64,000 nt of DNA from Acinetobacter sp. B51(2017) (lineage in GTDB: Bacteria; Pseudomonadota; Gammaproteobacteria; Pseudomonadales; Moraxellaceae). Under the pieces are notes generated by a model. The model had not been told where the DNA came from. It worked only from the letters and a program-made list of their open reading frames with translations, and ran no database searches. Below, piece after piece: positions 1 to 9,602 of this stretch. Position 1 is the stretch's first letter. The number at the start of each line of letters is the position of its first letter. A program made the position numbers and the translations under genes. The DNA lies in contig NZ_PJRJ01000003.1 in assembly GCF_003711395.1 (NCBI RefSeq), positions 62,001 to 126,000 on the forward strand, in the 5' to 3' direction.

Positions 1-2444
1 TTAAAGGCAAAACCATCGACCGCCAAATTGGCCGTGGCTTTTAAACGTGGCTGCGCTTGTACATTTAAGTTGCCATAAATGCGGCCTTTGAGGCCCGGAT
101 AGAGTTCATATAATGCTGGTGCATTAATGCTTAAACGTAAGCTTTGGGCATTGCCTGTGGCATGCAACTGATTATTGGCATAAGCCAGATGCAAGTTATT
201 GGCTTCAAATTGGCTCGGTACAAAACCGCTTTGCTCATTTTTCAGCAACACCGCTAAATTACCCTGACCACGCAGTGGCTTACCATTTAAGTTGCCGGCA
301 ATATTCAAATTTTGTAATTGAACTTTCTTTAATTGATCAGTCCAAGTGCCTTGGGTTTTTAAATTACCAGAAACTTCACCAGTTAAGCTAGAGACAAAAT
401 ACTGCGGTTTAAAACGATTTAGACTGGCATTGATATTCCAACTTAAGGTATTGGCTAAATTAACTTGACCATTGGCTAAGATTTTTCCGGCAATGCCATC
501 ATGTTTTAATTCTTGAATATTTAAAAAGTCAGGTGTACCCGAGATTTTAAATTTCAAGCCACCTTTAGACACCGGTACGCTACTGGCATCTAAAGCACCA
601 TCGTAATTGACGGCATAGCCTTTAAACGCGCCACCGGCTTTTTCATCATGGAACAATAATGCCGCAGTACTTTGCCCTGTTAAGCGTACCGTTTCATTTT
701 GCTCTGCCAAACGTCCGAGTAAATTAATTTGACTGAGTTGAATAATTTGCTGATTGGGCAAGGCATAACCACTGGCTGTCACTTGACCATTTAAACGATC
801 CACCGGTAAGGCAGCCACTAAGCTTTGTGGATTAAAATCTTTGGCATTGAGGTTCGCGCGCCATTTCAACTGACGTTTTTCATCCGGTAAATCCACCACA
901 GCGTTGCCTGTCAGTGCACCGCTCGCAGCTTTATAATCAAAGCGTGGCACGTTTAAAATATTATTTTTAATATTTAGGTCAGCTTGATAGGCACCAGTCG
1001 GTAAAAAGCCGCTGTCATGTTGTTTAACTTGCGTGGCAAGCTGAATATTTTGCTGTCCCTCAAGTAAGGTAATTTTGGCATTACCTTGCTCACTCGACAG
1101 CCAACCCATATACGGTACCGCACGGTCAATATTGCGCCATGCCACATTGAGTAACATTGGATTAGGCTTTTTCGGCTGTTCAGGATTTTGATCGAGCTGC
1201 ACATGCCATTTTTCATAACGGTCAAAATCAACATCTGCCGTAAGATGTAAGCCTTTTTCTAAAGTACCTTTAGAAGCTAACTTGCCATCCAAACTTGGCG
1301 GTAAAAACTCTTGAATCACTTGCGGAATGACCGGATCTTTTGGATTAAGCTTATCCATACGACCGCTTAAATCCCAAGTGACTTGATCTTTCCAACTCAC
1401 CACACCGCCTAAGTTTAGCGCGCCTTTCATCACCTGACCATTTAAGCTATGAATATCAATTTGATTGACAAAGTCAGTGTGCATTAAGGCACTGTATTGG
1501 CCTTTAGGAATATCTTGACCACTGAGATCGGTATTCAGGTCAATATCAAAACCATGCGCATTACCATTAAATTTGGCTAAACCATCTTCCGCATAGAGTT
1601 TTTGCTCGGTTAAAAATGGCAGATGATAGTGCTTAAATTTCAGTGCACCAAACATTGGCACATCTTTACGTACTGGATGCACCACAATCCAACCGGTGAG
1701 TAAATCTGGGTTACGGGTGGCGACTCCGGCTTGAATACTATCTAATGAACCTTTGGCCACCACTTTAATATCATGAATATTTAAGCTATTGTTCAGCGAG
1801 GGTAAATTGATATCCGCGATGGCATCAATTGGATAAGTGCCCTGAAAATCCATGCTCCCTGTGGCGTTCTTCACCAATAAGTAGCCCATATTGACACTGG
1901 TGTCTTTAAATTCGAGCTTGGTATCACTCCACACCGCATCATTTAACACTGCATCATAGAAATCAACTTTGCTACCACCTGCAGTTTGAATCAATAAATA
2001 ATCTAAATCAGCATGATCAACGCGCAGTACAAAGGGCAAGCGAATATCGCTAAATTTAAATGGCTCATCACTCGGTGGTTTTTTGCTAATGATTTGCAGA
2101 TTACGCACATCGGCACGGCTTAAATGAATTTCTTTATTTAAAATTGCTCGCCAACCTAAATTAACATCGGCACGGTCAATTTTGACATCGGTACTGGCTA
2201 AATTGACCCACACGTTACGTAAAATCAGACCGCGCCATAAATTACCGCCTTCGTATTGGTAGCTGATAATCTGCTGTCGCTCTAAAACGCGATCTAATAG
2301 AAACTTACTGCCCGCATTGGTGGAAAACATCACCACCAACGCTGCTGCAAGCAGCAACAAGATCAGTAAAATAGACACGATGATATTACGTACAGTATTA
2401 CGCTGTTTTGGCGTCACTGGCGCCGCTGGTTCTAATTGTGGCAT
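1..2444 (-). CDS. tamB: Translocation and assembly module inner-membrane subunit TamB (C-terminus outside window)
   Basis: About 814 residues are readable without a stop from ATG at 2444 to the left edge, so the gene is cut at its 3' end. The start MPQLEPAAPV is followed by one hydrophobic anchor (about residues 21-41), then a very long stretch of short beta-type repeats rich in alternating hydrophobic residues and Asn/Asp/Gly (for example DVKIDRADVNLGWRAIL). This is the AsmA/TamB-type architecture: an inner-membrane anchor with a periplasm-spanning beta-taco. By family knowledge it partners TamA and bridges inner and outer membranes, in outer-membrane protein assembly and phospholipid transport. 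It lies 25 bp downstream of tamA on the same strand, so the pair is an operon. The ribosome-binding site is weak (AGGG about 15 nt upstream), which suggests translational coupling to tamA. The C-terminal DUF490 domain that defines the family is outside the window. Confidence 0.9.
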   Translation of the reverse strand, partial: MPQLEPAAPVTPKQRNTVRNIIVSILLILLLLAAALVVMFSTNAGSKFLLDRVLERQQIISYQYEGGNLWRGLILRNVWVNLASTDVKIDRADVNLGWRAILNKEIHLSRADVRNLQIISKKPPSDEPFKFSDIRLPFVLRVDHADLDYLLIQTAGGSKVDFYDAVLNDAVWSDTKLEFKDTSVNMGYLLVKNATGSMDFQGTYPIDAIADINLPSLNNSLNIHDIKVVAKGSLDSIQAGVATRNPDLLTGWIVVHPVRKDVPMFGALKFKHYHLPFLTEQKLYAEDGLAKFNGNAHGFDIDLNTDLSGQDIPKGQYSALMHTDFVNQIDIHSLNGQVMKGALNLGGVVSWKDQVTWDLSGRMDKLNPKDPVIPQVIQEFLPPSLDGKLASKGTLEKGLHLTADVDFDRYEKWHVQLDQNPEQPKKPNPMLLNVAWRNIDRAVPYMGWLSSEQGNAKITLLEGQQNIQLATQVKQHDSGFLPTGAYQADLNIKNNILNVPRFDYKAASGALTGNAVVDLPDEKRQLKWRANLNAKDFNPQSLVAALPVDRLNGQVTASGYALPNQQIIQLSQINLLGRLAEQNETVRLTGQSTAALLFHDEKAGGAFKGYAVNYDGALDASSVPVSKGGLKFKISGTPDFLNIQELKHDGIAGKILANGQVNLANTLSWNINASLNRFKPQYFVSSLTGEVSGNLKTQGTWTDQLKKVQLQNLNIAGNLNGKPLRGQGNLAVLLKNEQSGFVPSQFEANNLHLAYANNQLHATGNAQSLRLSINAPALYELYPGLKGRIYGNLNVQAQPRLKATANLAVDGFAF

Positions 2445-2469
2445 AATTTTTTTTGCTTACCCTAAGCCG

Positions 2470-5115
2470 TTATAATGCAGAGCCAATAAAGAAATGGATT
2501 CGAACTGGATGCCCATCATCTGAGATGCCTGAGGCCACATCAATCCGAATTGGACCAATCGGTGAAGCCCAACGTACCCCTAAGCCCACGCCATATTCGG
2601 TGTCATTGCTAAAATCTTTGTCGTAGGCATTCCCGATATCGGTAAACACTGCCGCGCGCCAACCTTCTTTAAACTGGTAGTTATATTCTACTGAGCCAAT
2701 ACCCAGTGCTTGACCACCAATTTTATAGCCACCTTCAATCGGCGATAGGCTCTTATAGTCAAAACCACGAATGGTTTGGTCACCACCGGTGAAATAACGT
2801 AAGTTATATGGAATATCTTTAAAGTCATCGACAAAAATATAACCCGCTTGAGCACGCCCAACAAATTGATGATTATCGTTTTGGCCCCACGAATATAAAC
2901 CATGCCATGTTGCATTTAAAATCGCCATATCGGTATCGGTGAGTAGGCTTTCACTGCCCACTTCGGCTTTATAGGTTTGTTTAAAGCCTTTACTTGGATT
3001 CACACGGCGATCAGATATGGTTTTTGAGGCTTCATAACCAAACAGCAACGACTCTTGTTCAGGGCGTGATAAAAATTGTGCCCAGGTATCCTTACTGGTG
3101 TCTTCGCCAACAATGCCTTTTTCGGTTAAGCGATCTAAGCGATAACGCGTACCAAAGGTATGCTGCCAACTGCCGCGTGGATTTTTAATAATCCGATCAG
3201 CACCCAGTACTGCAGATTCAATAATCAAACTGCCTTTGGTCGCCACATCATCACGTTGTTCACGTTCATAACCACCCACCAAACTAATATAGTCATTTAA
3301 TGGATGATGATACGGAATGCTATAACGCCCATCGATGGATTGACGGATTTCGGAAAGCTCTAAGTTGGCATCAAAGGCATGCCCACGTTTATTGACAATG
3401 GCACGGCGATATTGACCACGGAAACGTGCCCCTGTATCAGTACCATAACCCACACCGGCTTCAATGGTATTCAGCTGATCGGCATTTAAGGTCACGAGTA
3501 CTGGAATTTTTTGTTCTGCGCGAGCTTGCTCACGTAAGCGCTCTTTTTCGGCTTGTTGGCTCTGCTGCTGAGTACGTAAGCGGGCTAAATTGGCTTGATC
3601 GACGCCCTCTGTGGTCCCTGCAAACTGGTTTTCATCTACTAGCGTTTGCGTGACTTCTTGCTCAGATGCCTGCTGCTTTGGTTTATCTGTATTCAATACG
3701 CCTGCTGCTAAATTCTCGGCATCCACCAAGGCTTGTAAATCTGGCGGCAATTCTAAGGCTTTCTCGATCGGATCGGGAATAATGGCATCCACTAAGGTGT
3801 AATTAAAATAGCGTGAGTTGGTTAAGTTATTGGCTAAATTATTGACACGCCAAAAGGCATAGTCATCACCGTCTTTCCAAATCACCATACTTTCTAATAC
3901 ATCCATATCCAAAGGAAATTCTTTGTTTGGATCACTCATGCGAAAAATAGGTTTCGCCAGTTGATAACGCGCCCCTGTTTCATAGCGTAAGTTGATATCT
4001 GCTGTATCTTGCGGCTGCGCGACTTTGACATCATGCAAGCGCCAGTACGCATCAAAATAACCATTATTGCTGGCAGCGGTGCTAATCCGTTCTTTGGTAT
4101 TTTCGTATTTACCATGATGCAGGATGTCTCCTTCTTCTAAATCAGGTAATACGCCAATGACTCTAAATTGTGACTGATCGGCACCTGCACCGCTAAACTC
4201 AATATTTTGGCTATTGACTAGAACTGGCGCATTTGGGGTCACTTGCACACGCACTTTACTGGCATCAATACGATCAAAACGAAAATCGGCCTGATAAAAG
4301 CCCACTGCTTGCGCCGCTTGGTTGGCAAGGGTACGCAGTTGTGGCAAGGCTGAAGCAAAGTCGGCAAAAGATTCTTGGGTAAAACTCGACAGTTTGGCTT
4401 CGATATTGTTTTCTAAATTTTCTAAAGCTTGGCTATAGGCAGCGTCAGTTAAACCTTGTGGACGTTGCTGCGCCGTGATTTTAACCTCAGCACTAATCCG
4501 AGGAACTTTGGCAGTTGCAAATTCACGCGGTGGACGTACTTTATACAACAGGCGTTTAAAGAAACCCGGCTGTTGCATATCTTCGGCTTCTAGAGTATCT
4601 AAAGCACTAACATCACCAATATGTGCGCCTGTGGCATTGGCTTGTACCACAATCTCACGGTCGGCTTGGATGCTTTGCATTAACGCATCGACACTGACTG
4701 GGGCTTGATTAATTTCGGCAATTTCTTGTTGCGTGGCATCAGTCAGCATAAATTCTTGGCTTTGATCTGCACGATAAGCTAATGCTTGTTGTTTGGCCGC
4801 TTCTGCCTCTTGATAAATATCATTCACCAACTGCGGGTCTATGGCTTCAATCGGCAACGCTTCTAGATCATCAAAACTTAATGCAGGGGTCGCAGGTTGT
4901 ATCACAGCTGCGCTAGACTCAAGTTCTGCGCCATTATGTGCAAAAGCCATGACATCGACAGCTTCAGACTTGAGTTGTGGCGTGGCATTGCTTAAGGTAT
5001 CTACAGCATATGTGCTGTATGGCAGCATAAGCATACCGCAAAAAAGTGAGCGCGATGATAATGCAGACAGACTAAGGCTAAGGACTGACTTCTTAAATTG
5101 AATTCTGGCACGCAT
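2470..5115 (-). CDS. tamA: Autotransporter assembly complex outer-membrane protein TamA, long form
   Basis: An Omp85-family protein of 881 aa from ATG at 5115; a TTG two codons upstream is a less likely start. A signal peptide covers about residues 1-37, ending near STYA. A low-complexity acidic/Gln region follows to about residue 200, then POTRA-like segments to about 470. The 16-stranded barrel begins near IEAGVGYGTDTGARF (about residue 580) and ends in the barrel-type C-terminus HFFIGSAL. The motif GGDQTIRGFDY in the last third matches the Omp85 (V/I)RG(F/Y) lid-lock loop. E. coli TamA is about 577 aa. The extra length here is an N-terminal extension of roughly 170 residues and an insertion of about 85 Gln/Glu-rich residues inside the last POTRA. 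It is expected to work with TamB, encoded immediately downstream. Confidence 0.92.
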   Translation of the reverse strand: MRARIQFKKSVLSLSLSALSSRSLFCGMLMLPYSTYAVDTLSNATPQLKSEAVDVMAFAHNGAELESSAAVIQPATPALSFDDLEALPIEAIDPQLVNDIYQEAEAAKQQALAYRADQSQEFMLTDATQQEIAEINQAPVSVDALMQSIQADREIVVQANATGAHIGDVSALDTLEAEDMQQPGFFKRLLYKVRPPREFATAKVPRISAEVKITAQQRPQGLTDAAYSQALENLENNIEAKLSSFTQESFADFASALPQLRTLANQAAQAVGFYQADFRFDRIDASKVRVQVTPNAPVLVNSQNIEFSGAGADQSQFRVIGVLPDLEEGDILHHGKYENTKERISTAASNNGYFDAYWRLHDVKVAQPQDTADINLRYETGARYQLAKPIFRMSDPNKEFPLDMDVLESMVIWKDGDDYAFWRVNNLANNLTNSRYFNYTLVDAIIPDPIEKALELPPDLQALVDAENLAAGVLNTDKPKQQASEQEVTQTLVDENQFAGTTEGVDQANLARLRTQQQSQQAEKERLREQARAEQKIPVLVTLNADQLNTIEAGVGYGTDTGARFRGQYRRAIVNKRGHAFDANLELSEIRQSIDGRYSIPYHHPLNDYISLVGGYEREQRDDVATKGSLIIESAVLGADRIIKNPRGSWQHTFGTRYRLDRLTEKGIVGEDTSKDTWAQFLSRPEQESLLFGYEASKTISDRRVNPSKGFKQTYKAEVGSESLLTDTDMAILNATWHGLYSWGQNDNHQFVGRAQAGYIFVDDFKDIPYNLRYFTGGDQTIRGFDYKSLSPIEGGYKIGGQALGIGSVEYNYQFKEGWRAAVFTDIGNAYDKDFSNDTEYGVGLGVRWASPIGPIRIDVASGISDDGHPVRIHFFIGSAL

Positions 5116-5291
5116 ATACAACTCAAAGTTTAATTATTTGTCATGGAAAAATCAGCCTATACGCTGACAAATACAACGCATGTTATGGATTTTTCATTAA
5201 ATCAAGAAAAAAATATCATACATGATTTTGCTTTTAGATAAACATCACACTCACATTTCTTCACTGAATACACAGGATTTCACCCTGCTCT

Positions 5292-6611
5292 ATGTCAAAT
5301 CGTCCATCTTTACTTCGTGATCGGCGTTTTCTGCCGATGTTTTTGACCCAATTTTTTGGGGCCTTAAATGATAATGTCTATAAGCAAGCCTTATTGTTGG
5401 TCATCACCTTTGGTTTGATTCAACAACAAAGCGCAGCGATTAGTACTTTAAATAATCTGGCGGCATTGTTGTTTATTTTGCCGTATTTTATTTTTTCCGC
5501 CACCGCAGGGCAAATTGCCGATAAATATGAACGTGCTCAATTGGTGCGCTATTTAAAGCTGATTGAAATTGGAATTATGCTGTTGGGTACGGCAGGCTTT
5601 TTGCTCGGCAATTTATGGTTGTTATTGTTGGCGCTGTTTTTGATGGGCACGCATTCAAGTTTTTTTGGCCCAATCAAGTATGCCATCTTGCCTGAAGTGT
5701 TAAAGTCAGATGAATTGATGTCGGGCAATGCCCTGTTTCAATCTGGGACTTCGATTGCGATTTTAGTGGGGATGATTTTAGGCGGTGCAGTAATTGCCAG
5801 CTCTGCGGGAAATTTACTTTGGATCAGCATCACTGTACTGAGTATCGCATGCTTAGGCTATTTTAGTAGCCGTTTTATTCTTAAGCAAAATATTGCTGCA
5901 CCTGATTTAAAAGTCGATTGGAATTTTTTCCGCACCAGTATTCAAACTTTGCGTTATGCCAAAAGCTTACCGCTCATTTTTACCATCTTATTAGGAAATT
6001 CATGGTATTGGTTTTATGGCGCGACTTATCTCACCCAAATTCCACAACTGACCCACGAACATCTACATGGTTCAGAAAACGTCGTCAGTTTACTGTTGAC
6101 CTTTTTCTCGGTCGGTATTGGGGTGGGTTCATTGCTGTGTCGTAAAATTGGTGGCAGTGACGTCAATATTAAAATGGTGCCCTTTGGCGCAGTGGGTTTA
6201 ACCGTATTTGCCTTCTATTTAGCCGCCAGTTTATCTGCCGTGCCTGAAGTTAGCGGTACGCGTTTAGGCGTGATGGATGTATTTACTCATGGCGCCAGTT
6301 ATTATCATGTCATGCTGAGTGTAACTTTACTGGGGGTGAGTGGCGGTTTTTATATTGTGCCACTGTATGCCATGATGCAAGCCTATTCACCGCGTTCTCA
6401 TCGCGCCCGTGTGGTTGCCGCAAATAACATTTTAAATGCGGTATTTATGGTGTCTTCGGCGATTTTTTCGATTATTATTCTGAGCATACTTAAAATTGAC
6501 ATGCAGGTTCTGTTTTGTATCACAGCCATTTTAAGTGCGATTTTTAGTCTGTGCTTACTTAAACGTTTAAAGAGCTTATTGGCAACGACAGCCAGCACCT
6601 TGGAGGATTAA
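5292..6611 (+). CDS. MFS transporter, LplT-like (probable lysophospholipid flippase)
   Basis: A 439-aa polytopic membrane protein with about 12 hydrophobic segments. The N-terminus FLTQFFGALNDNVYKQALL carries the F(x)GA(x)NDN(x)xK signature seen in LplT and in the MFS half of Aas-type acyltransferase fusions, which move lysophospholipids across the inner membrane. The cytoplasmic loop motif ADKYERAQLVRY agrees with MFS motif A. No acyltransferase domain is fused to it. The gene is divergent from tamA across a 170-bp promoter region, and coq7 begins 3 bp after its stop, so the two are probably co-transcribed. No strong ribosome-binding site precedes the ATG (AGGA is about 15 nt away), but no better start is visible. 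The substrate is inferred from family resemblance only. Confidence 0.8.
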   Translation: MSNRPSLLRDRRFLPMFLTQFFGALNDNVYKQALLLVITFGLIQQQSAAISTLNNLAALLFILPYFIFSATAGQIADKYERAQLVRYLKLIEIGIMLLGTAGFLLGNLWLLLLALFLMGTHSSFFGPIKYAILPEVLKSDELMSGNALFQSGTSIAILVGMILGGAVIASSAGNLLWISITVLSIACLGYFSSRFILKQNIAAPDLKVDWNFFRTSIQTLRYAKSLPLIFTILLGNSWYWFYGATYLTQIPQLTHEHLHGSENVVSLLLTFFSVGIGVGSLLCRKIGGSDVNIKMVPFGAVGLTVFAFYLAASLSAVPEVSGTRLGVMDVFTHGASYYHVMLSVTLLGVSGGFYIVPLYAMMQAYSPRSHRARVVAANNILNAVFMVSSAIFSIIILSILKIDMQVLFCITAILSAIFSLCLLKRLKSLLATTASTLED

Positions 6612-6614
6612 TCT

Positions 6615-7250
6615 ATGCGTCACTATAGCAGCGTTGACAAACTTATTCATTCGTTTGACCAAGCCCTGCGTAGCTTAGTTCCTGGGGCAACGACAGCACA
6701 ACGTCCTAATCCTGCCGAACAAGATGCAGCACCTTTAGCTGTGACTGAAGCCCGCCATGTAGCAGGTTTAATGCGGGTCAATCATAGCGGTGAAGTCTGT
6801 GCGCAAGCCTTGTATCACGGCCAAGCATTAACCGCTAAATTGCCAAGCGTGCGTTTAGAAATGCAACATGCCGCGCAAGAAGAACAAGACCATTTGGCTT
6901 GGTGTGAGGATCGTTTAAAAGAACTCGACAGCCATACCAGTTTGCTTAATCCTGTGTGGTATAGTTTGTCATTTGGTATGGGTGCTTTAGCGGGTTTAGC
7001 TGGCGACCGTTATAGCTTAGGTTTTGTCGCAGAAACCGAGCGCCAAGTGAGTTTGCACCTAGAACAACATATTCGTGAGTTGCCAAGTCAGGATCAACGT
7101 TCATTTAAGATTTTACAGCAAATGAATATTGACGAATTGCAACATCGCGATACTGCATTAGAGGCAGGTGGCGTAGATTTACCATTGCCGGTACGTATCA
7201 GCATGACGGCTATTTCTAAACTCATGACCAAAACCAGTTATTATATTTAA
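6615..7250 (+). CDS. coq7: 3-demethoxyubiquinol 3-hydroxylase (Coq7-type di-iron monooxygenase)
   Basis: A 211-aa protein matching the Coq7/CAT5 di-iron carboxylate family. It performs the C6 hydroxylation in ubiquinone biosynthesis, the job done by the flavoprotein UbiF in E. coli. Ligand motifs are visible: an early Glu in NHSGEVCAQALYHGQ, then EEQDHLAWCEDRL, a Glu in GFVAETERQVS, and DELQHRDTALEAG near the C-terminus, giving the duplicated E...ExxH pattern. The N-terminal ~45 residues are a variable leader. It starts 3 bp after the MFS gene and is followed by a hairpin terminator shared with the convergent folK gene. It should be a peripheral protein on the cytoplasmic face of the inner membrane. 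Confidence 0.93.
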   Translation: MRHYSSVDKLIHSFDQALRSLVPGATTAQRPNPAEQDAAPLAVTEARHVAGLMRVNHSGEVCAQALYHGQALTAKLPSVRLEMQHAAQEEQDHLAWCEDRLKELDSHTSLLNPVWYSLSFGMGALAGLAGDRYSLGFVAETERQVSLHLEQHIRELPSQDQRSFKILQQMNIDELQHRDTALEAGGVDLPLPVRISMTAISKLMTKTSYYI

Positions 7251-7264
7251 GCCCCTCATTAAAA

Positions 7265-7295
7265 TAAAAAAGCCCGTAAAATACGGGCTTTTTTA
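7265..7295. terminator. Bidirectional intrinsic terminator between coq7 and folK
   Basis: The stem AGCCCGT/ACGGGCT has a short AAAAT loop and is flanked by an A-run on the left and a T-run on the right. It can end coq7 on the plus strand and folB-folK on the minus strand. Confidence 0.85.
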
Positions 7296-7299
7296 GCAG

Positions 7300-7746
7300 T
7301 TAACTCTGGGTTAAATCCAGCGCAACTTGCGGATAGATATGTGGCGGATGCCAAAATGCAGCATGTGACCATAATTCTTGCATCGGGATTTTCACATCTA
7401 AAGCCAAAGGCAGTTTTTTAAGATTAAATTGCATCTGATTTAAACTCTGCCCCCATGCAATTAAATCAATATCTAAACTAATTTTATGCGAAGGCCGTAC
7501 CCGACCTGAAGCCAACTCCATAGCTTTGAGTTGCGCGTTTAACTCTGTTAAAGCCACAGCACTGCTTAATAGACAAGCGGCATTCCAGTAATCAGCACCA
7601 ACCCCATCACGACACGGAATTAGAAAAATACTTGAACACTGAAGTGAACCAAGCTGCCGCAGCTGGTGATATACGCGACGAAAATGTTGTTCAGGCTGAT
7701 GATTACTCGCCAGTGCGAGGGCGAATATCGTGTCGGTGGCGTTCAA
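7300..7746 (-). CDS. folK: 6-hydroxymethyl-7,8-dihydropterin pyrophosphokinase FolK
   Basis: A 148-aa protein. The C-terminal part has the HPPK signature in the form RPSHKISLDIDLIAWG (R-x(9)-DIDL), matching the conserved RtLDLDLL block that binds magnesium and ATP. HPPK transfers pyrophosphate to 6-hydroxymethyl-dihydropterin in folate synthesis. The start is TTG at 7746, supported by AGGA about 8 nt upstream; the resulting N-terminus NATDTIFALALASN aligns with the usual AYIALGSN strand. The reading frame overlaps folB by 44 bp, which implies translational coupling. The usual G-S-N of the N-terminal strand is A-S-N here, and the protein is slightly shorter than E. coli FolK (159 aa). The family call is secure. 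Confidence 0.88.
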   Translation of the reverse strand: MNATDTIFALALASNHQPEQHFRRVYHQLRQLGSLQCSSIFLIPCRDGVGADYWNAACLLSSAVALTELNAQLKAMELASGRVRPSHKISLDIDLIAWGQSLNQMQFNLKKLPLALDVKIPMQELWSHAAFWHPPHIYPQVALDLTQS

Positions 7747-8083
7747 GACGAATTCCTACTGAATTGGCTTGCGCGATAATGGCAGGCTTACGAATAGTAA
7801 TTTTAATCGATTCAATGCTTGGATAGGTAGTAAAAAGCGCATCAACGACCAATTTTGCAGCATGTTCAATGAGTTTTGGTGCCGCTTGTACAATCACTTG
7901 TGTGGCAATGTCACAGATTTCAGCATAGTTTAAGGTATCCACCAAGTCATCTGATTGACCTGCTTGGGCTAAACAGGTGCTAATCTCTAAATCGAGCATT
8001 AGAGGTTGCTGAATTTGACGTTCCCAATTAAAGCACCCCACAACGGTTTCGACTTTTAAGCCTTCAATGACAATTGCATCCAT
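7703..8083 (-). CDS. folB: Dihydroneopterin aldolase FolB
   Basis: A 126-aa protein of the FolB tunnelling fold. It cleaves dihydroneopterin to 6-hydroxymethyl-dihydropterin, the substrate of the overlapping folK product. Family motifs are visible: IEGLKVETVVGCFNWER at the start (substrate-binding IxGxxxxxxxGxxxxE type), a Tyr in VDTLNYAEICD, and EHAAKLVVDAL, where the Glu is the conserved pterin anchor. The C-terminal strand ESIKITIRKPAII holds the catalytic Lys region. The ATG at 8083 has GAGG 7 nt upstream. The two genes form a compact folate operon transcribed leftward. Confidence 0.93.
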   Translation of the reverse strand: MDAIVIEGLKVETVVGCFNWERQIQQPLMLDLEISTCLAQAGQSDDLVDTLNYAEICDIATQVIVQAAPKLIEHAAKLVVDALFTTYPSIESIKITIRKPAIIAQANSVGIRLERHRHDIRPRTGE

Positions 8084-8180
8084 GATCTCGCCTCTTTATT
8101 TGACCCCAATATAGCGCCTAGTTTAGCTTGAAATCCGAGCAAGACCTACTACTAAACTTAGGTTATTTTATTAAGAACCT

Positions 8181-8205
8181 AAAAAAGACCTCAAGTGAGG
8201 TCTTT
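8181..8205 (-). terminator. Intrinsic terminator of the ABC1-kinase gene
   Basis: A 9-bp stem (AAAGACCTC with GAGGTCTTT, 4-nt loop) is followed on the minus strand by six U. It lies 10 bp after the stop of the kinase gene and upstream of folB. Confidence 0.85.
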
Positions 8206-8214
8206 GTGATCTTG

Positions 8215-9513
8215 TTATTGTTTGAGCAAGACATTCGGATCTATGGTCTGCACCATTTGCAAACGTTGATCGGCATAAATGTCGGTATAAGGTGCGAGTA
8301 CGCGCATAAAGCGGTCAAAATACAGCATTTGTTTAAACAACAACGCAAAGTCACGCGGGAAACGAATGCCATGTCGCTCACCGACTGCCACCATATCTAA
8401 CATGATGTCATTTAAATCGGCAGGATTACTATTGAGCACTTGCTGTGGATCAGCGAGCATTACTCCACCAAATAAACGCTCTAAATCTTGCGCTAAAACG
8501 TGGGTATCAATTTTATGTGCGGTCATGCCCATTTTCAGCATATTTTCCGCCATGAGTTGATAATCTGTTTTTTGTAAGGCATCCATAAACGCCATAGATG
8601 CAGTCCACACTTCAGGGTTTAACTGCCCCACAATGCCAAAGTCAATAAAGCCAATGCGCCCATCTTCGAGCAACATGAGATTACCCGCGTGTAAATCAGC
8701 ATGGAAGCTCTTGCATAGCATTAGACTACCAAACCAGGTATTCATGGCGGTAATCAGCACTTGCGATGGATCATCACTGACGCTTTTAACCACTTCAAAA
8801 TCCGTCAGTGGTACGCCGTATAAGCGTTGCATGGTCAGCACACGGCGCGTGGAATACTGATGATAGACTTTCGGGGCAATGGCTTTTTGGTTTTGGGTGA
8901 TATTTAAATAGTTAACAAAATCATCTAGGTTTTGCGCTTCTTCGATAAAATCGACTTCGCGCACCATACGGACTTTAATTTCTTCAACAATGTCGGCAAG
9001 TGAAGCAAATTTCACTTTCGGTACGGCTTTTTCTAGCAGCTTAGTGGCCAAATGCAGTACGTTTAAATCAGTGTGTAAAATGGTATCTACACCCGGTTTT
9101 TGCACTTTAATCACCACATCTTCACCACTGACCAAACGTGCCGCATGCACTTGGGCAATTGATGCTGATGCCAGTGGGGTCTCATCAATAGAGGCAAAAA
9201 TTTCTTCTAAACGGCGACCCGCAAATTCTTCCTCTAACACACCTAAAATGTAGTCAAACGGTAAGGTTGGGGTTTGATCTAAGCAGCCTTGAAATTCCTC
9301 TACATATTCGCGTGGAAACAGCGAAGGGGTACTGGCAATAAACTGACCCAATTTAATATAAGTTGAACCCAAATCTTCAAAGGTTTCTCGCATTAATTTG
9401 GCATTACTTGGTCGGTCTTTGGCGTATTTGATTCCAGCTTTGGCAGCAATCACTGCCGTTTCGCCCATACGTGCCACAGATCGCAAACCATCTAACACAA
9501 TCTTTTTTTTCAT
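8215..9513 (-). CDS. AarF/ABC1/UbiB-family atypical kinase
   Basis: A 432-aa protein from ATG at 9513; an upstream in-frame TTG at 9552 has no ribosome-binding site and is rejected. Family motifs are clear: KLGQ in STYIKLGQFIAS (the ABC1-specific KxGQ motif, about residue 60), the nucleotide Lys in VVIKVQKPGV, the catalytic loop HADLHAGNLML and the metal site DFGIVG. ABC1 proteins support ubiquinone synthesis (UbiB/COQ8) or other lipid-linked processes. Unlike UbiB of E. coli, this protein lacks the two C-terminal membrane segments, so it is more likely a paralogue of UbiB than UbiB itself. It is a single-gene unit with its own terminator. The substrate is unknown. Confidence 0.88.
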   Translation of the reverse strand: MKKKIVLDGLRSVARMGETAVIAAKAGIKYAKDRPSNAKLMRETFEDLGSTYIKLGQFIASTPSLFPREYVEEFQGCLDQTPTLPFDYILGVLEEEFAGRRLEEIFASIDETPLASASIAQVHAARLVSGEDVVIKVQKPGVDTILHTDLNVLHLATKLLEKAVPKVKFASLADIVEEIKVRMVREVDFIEEAQNLDDFVNYLNITQNQKAIAPKVYHQYSTRRVLTMQRLYGVPLTDFEVVKSVSDDPSQVLITAMNTWFGSLMLCKSFHADLHAGNLMLLEDGRIGFIDFGIVGQLNPEVWTASMAFMDALQKTDYQLMAENMLKMGMTAHKIDTHVLAQDLERLFGGVMLADPQQVLNSNPADLNDIMLDMVAVGERHGIRFPRDFALLFKQMLYFDRFMRVLAPYTDIYADQRLQMVQTIDPNVLLKQ

Positions 9514-9602
9514 AATGTCAGCGTCAAAGGTAATAGTATTGGAGTTTAACAAAATTAAATCATGATACGAATGATTGTGCCTGACAAAACACGATCTCTA
9601 CT

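Noticed and set aside
8215-9552. UbiB itself (ubiquinone biosynthesis kinase)
   Set aside because: The ABC1 motifs are present but the C-terminal membrane helices of UbiB are missing and no ubiE/ubiJ neighbours exist, so only the family is assigned.
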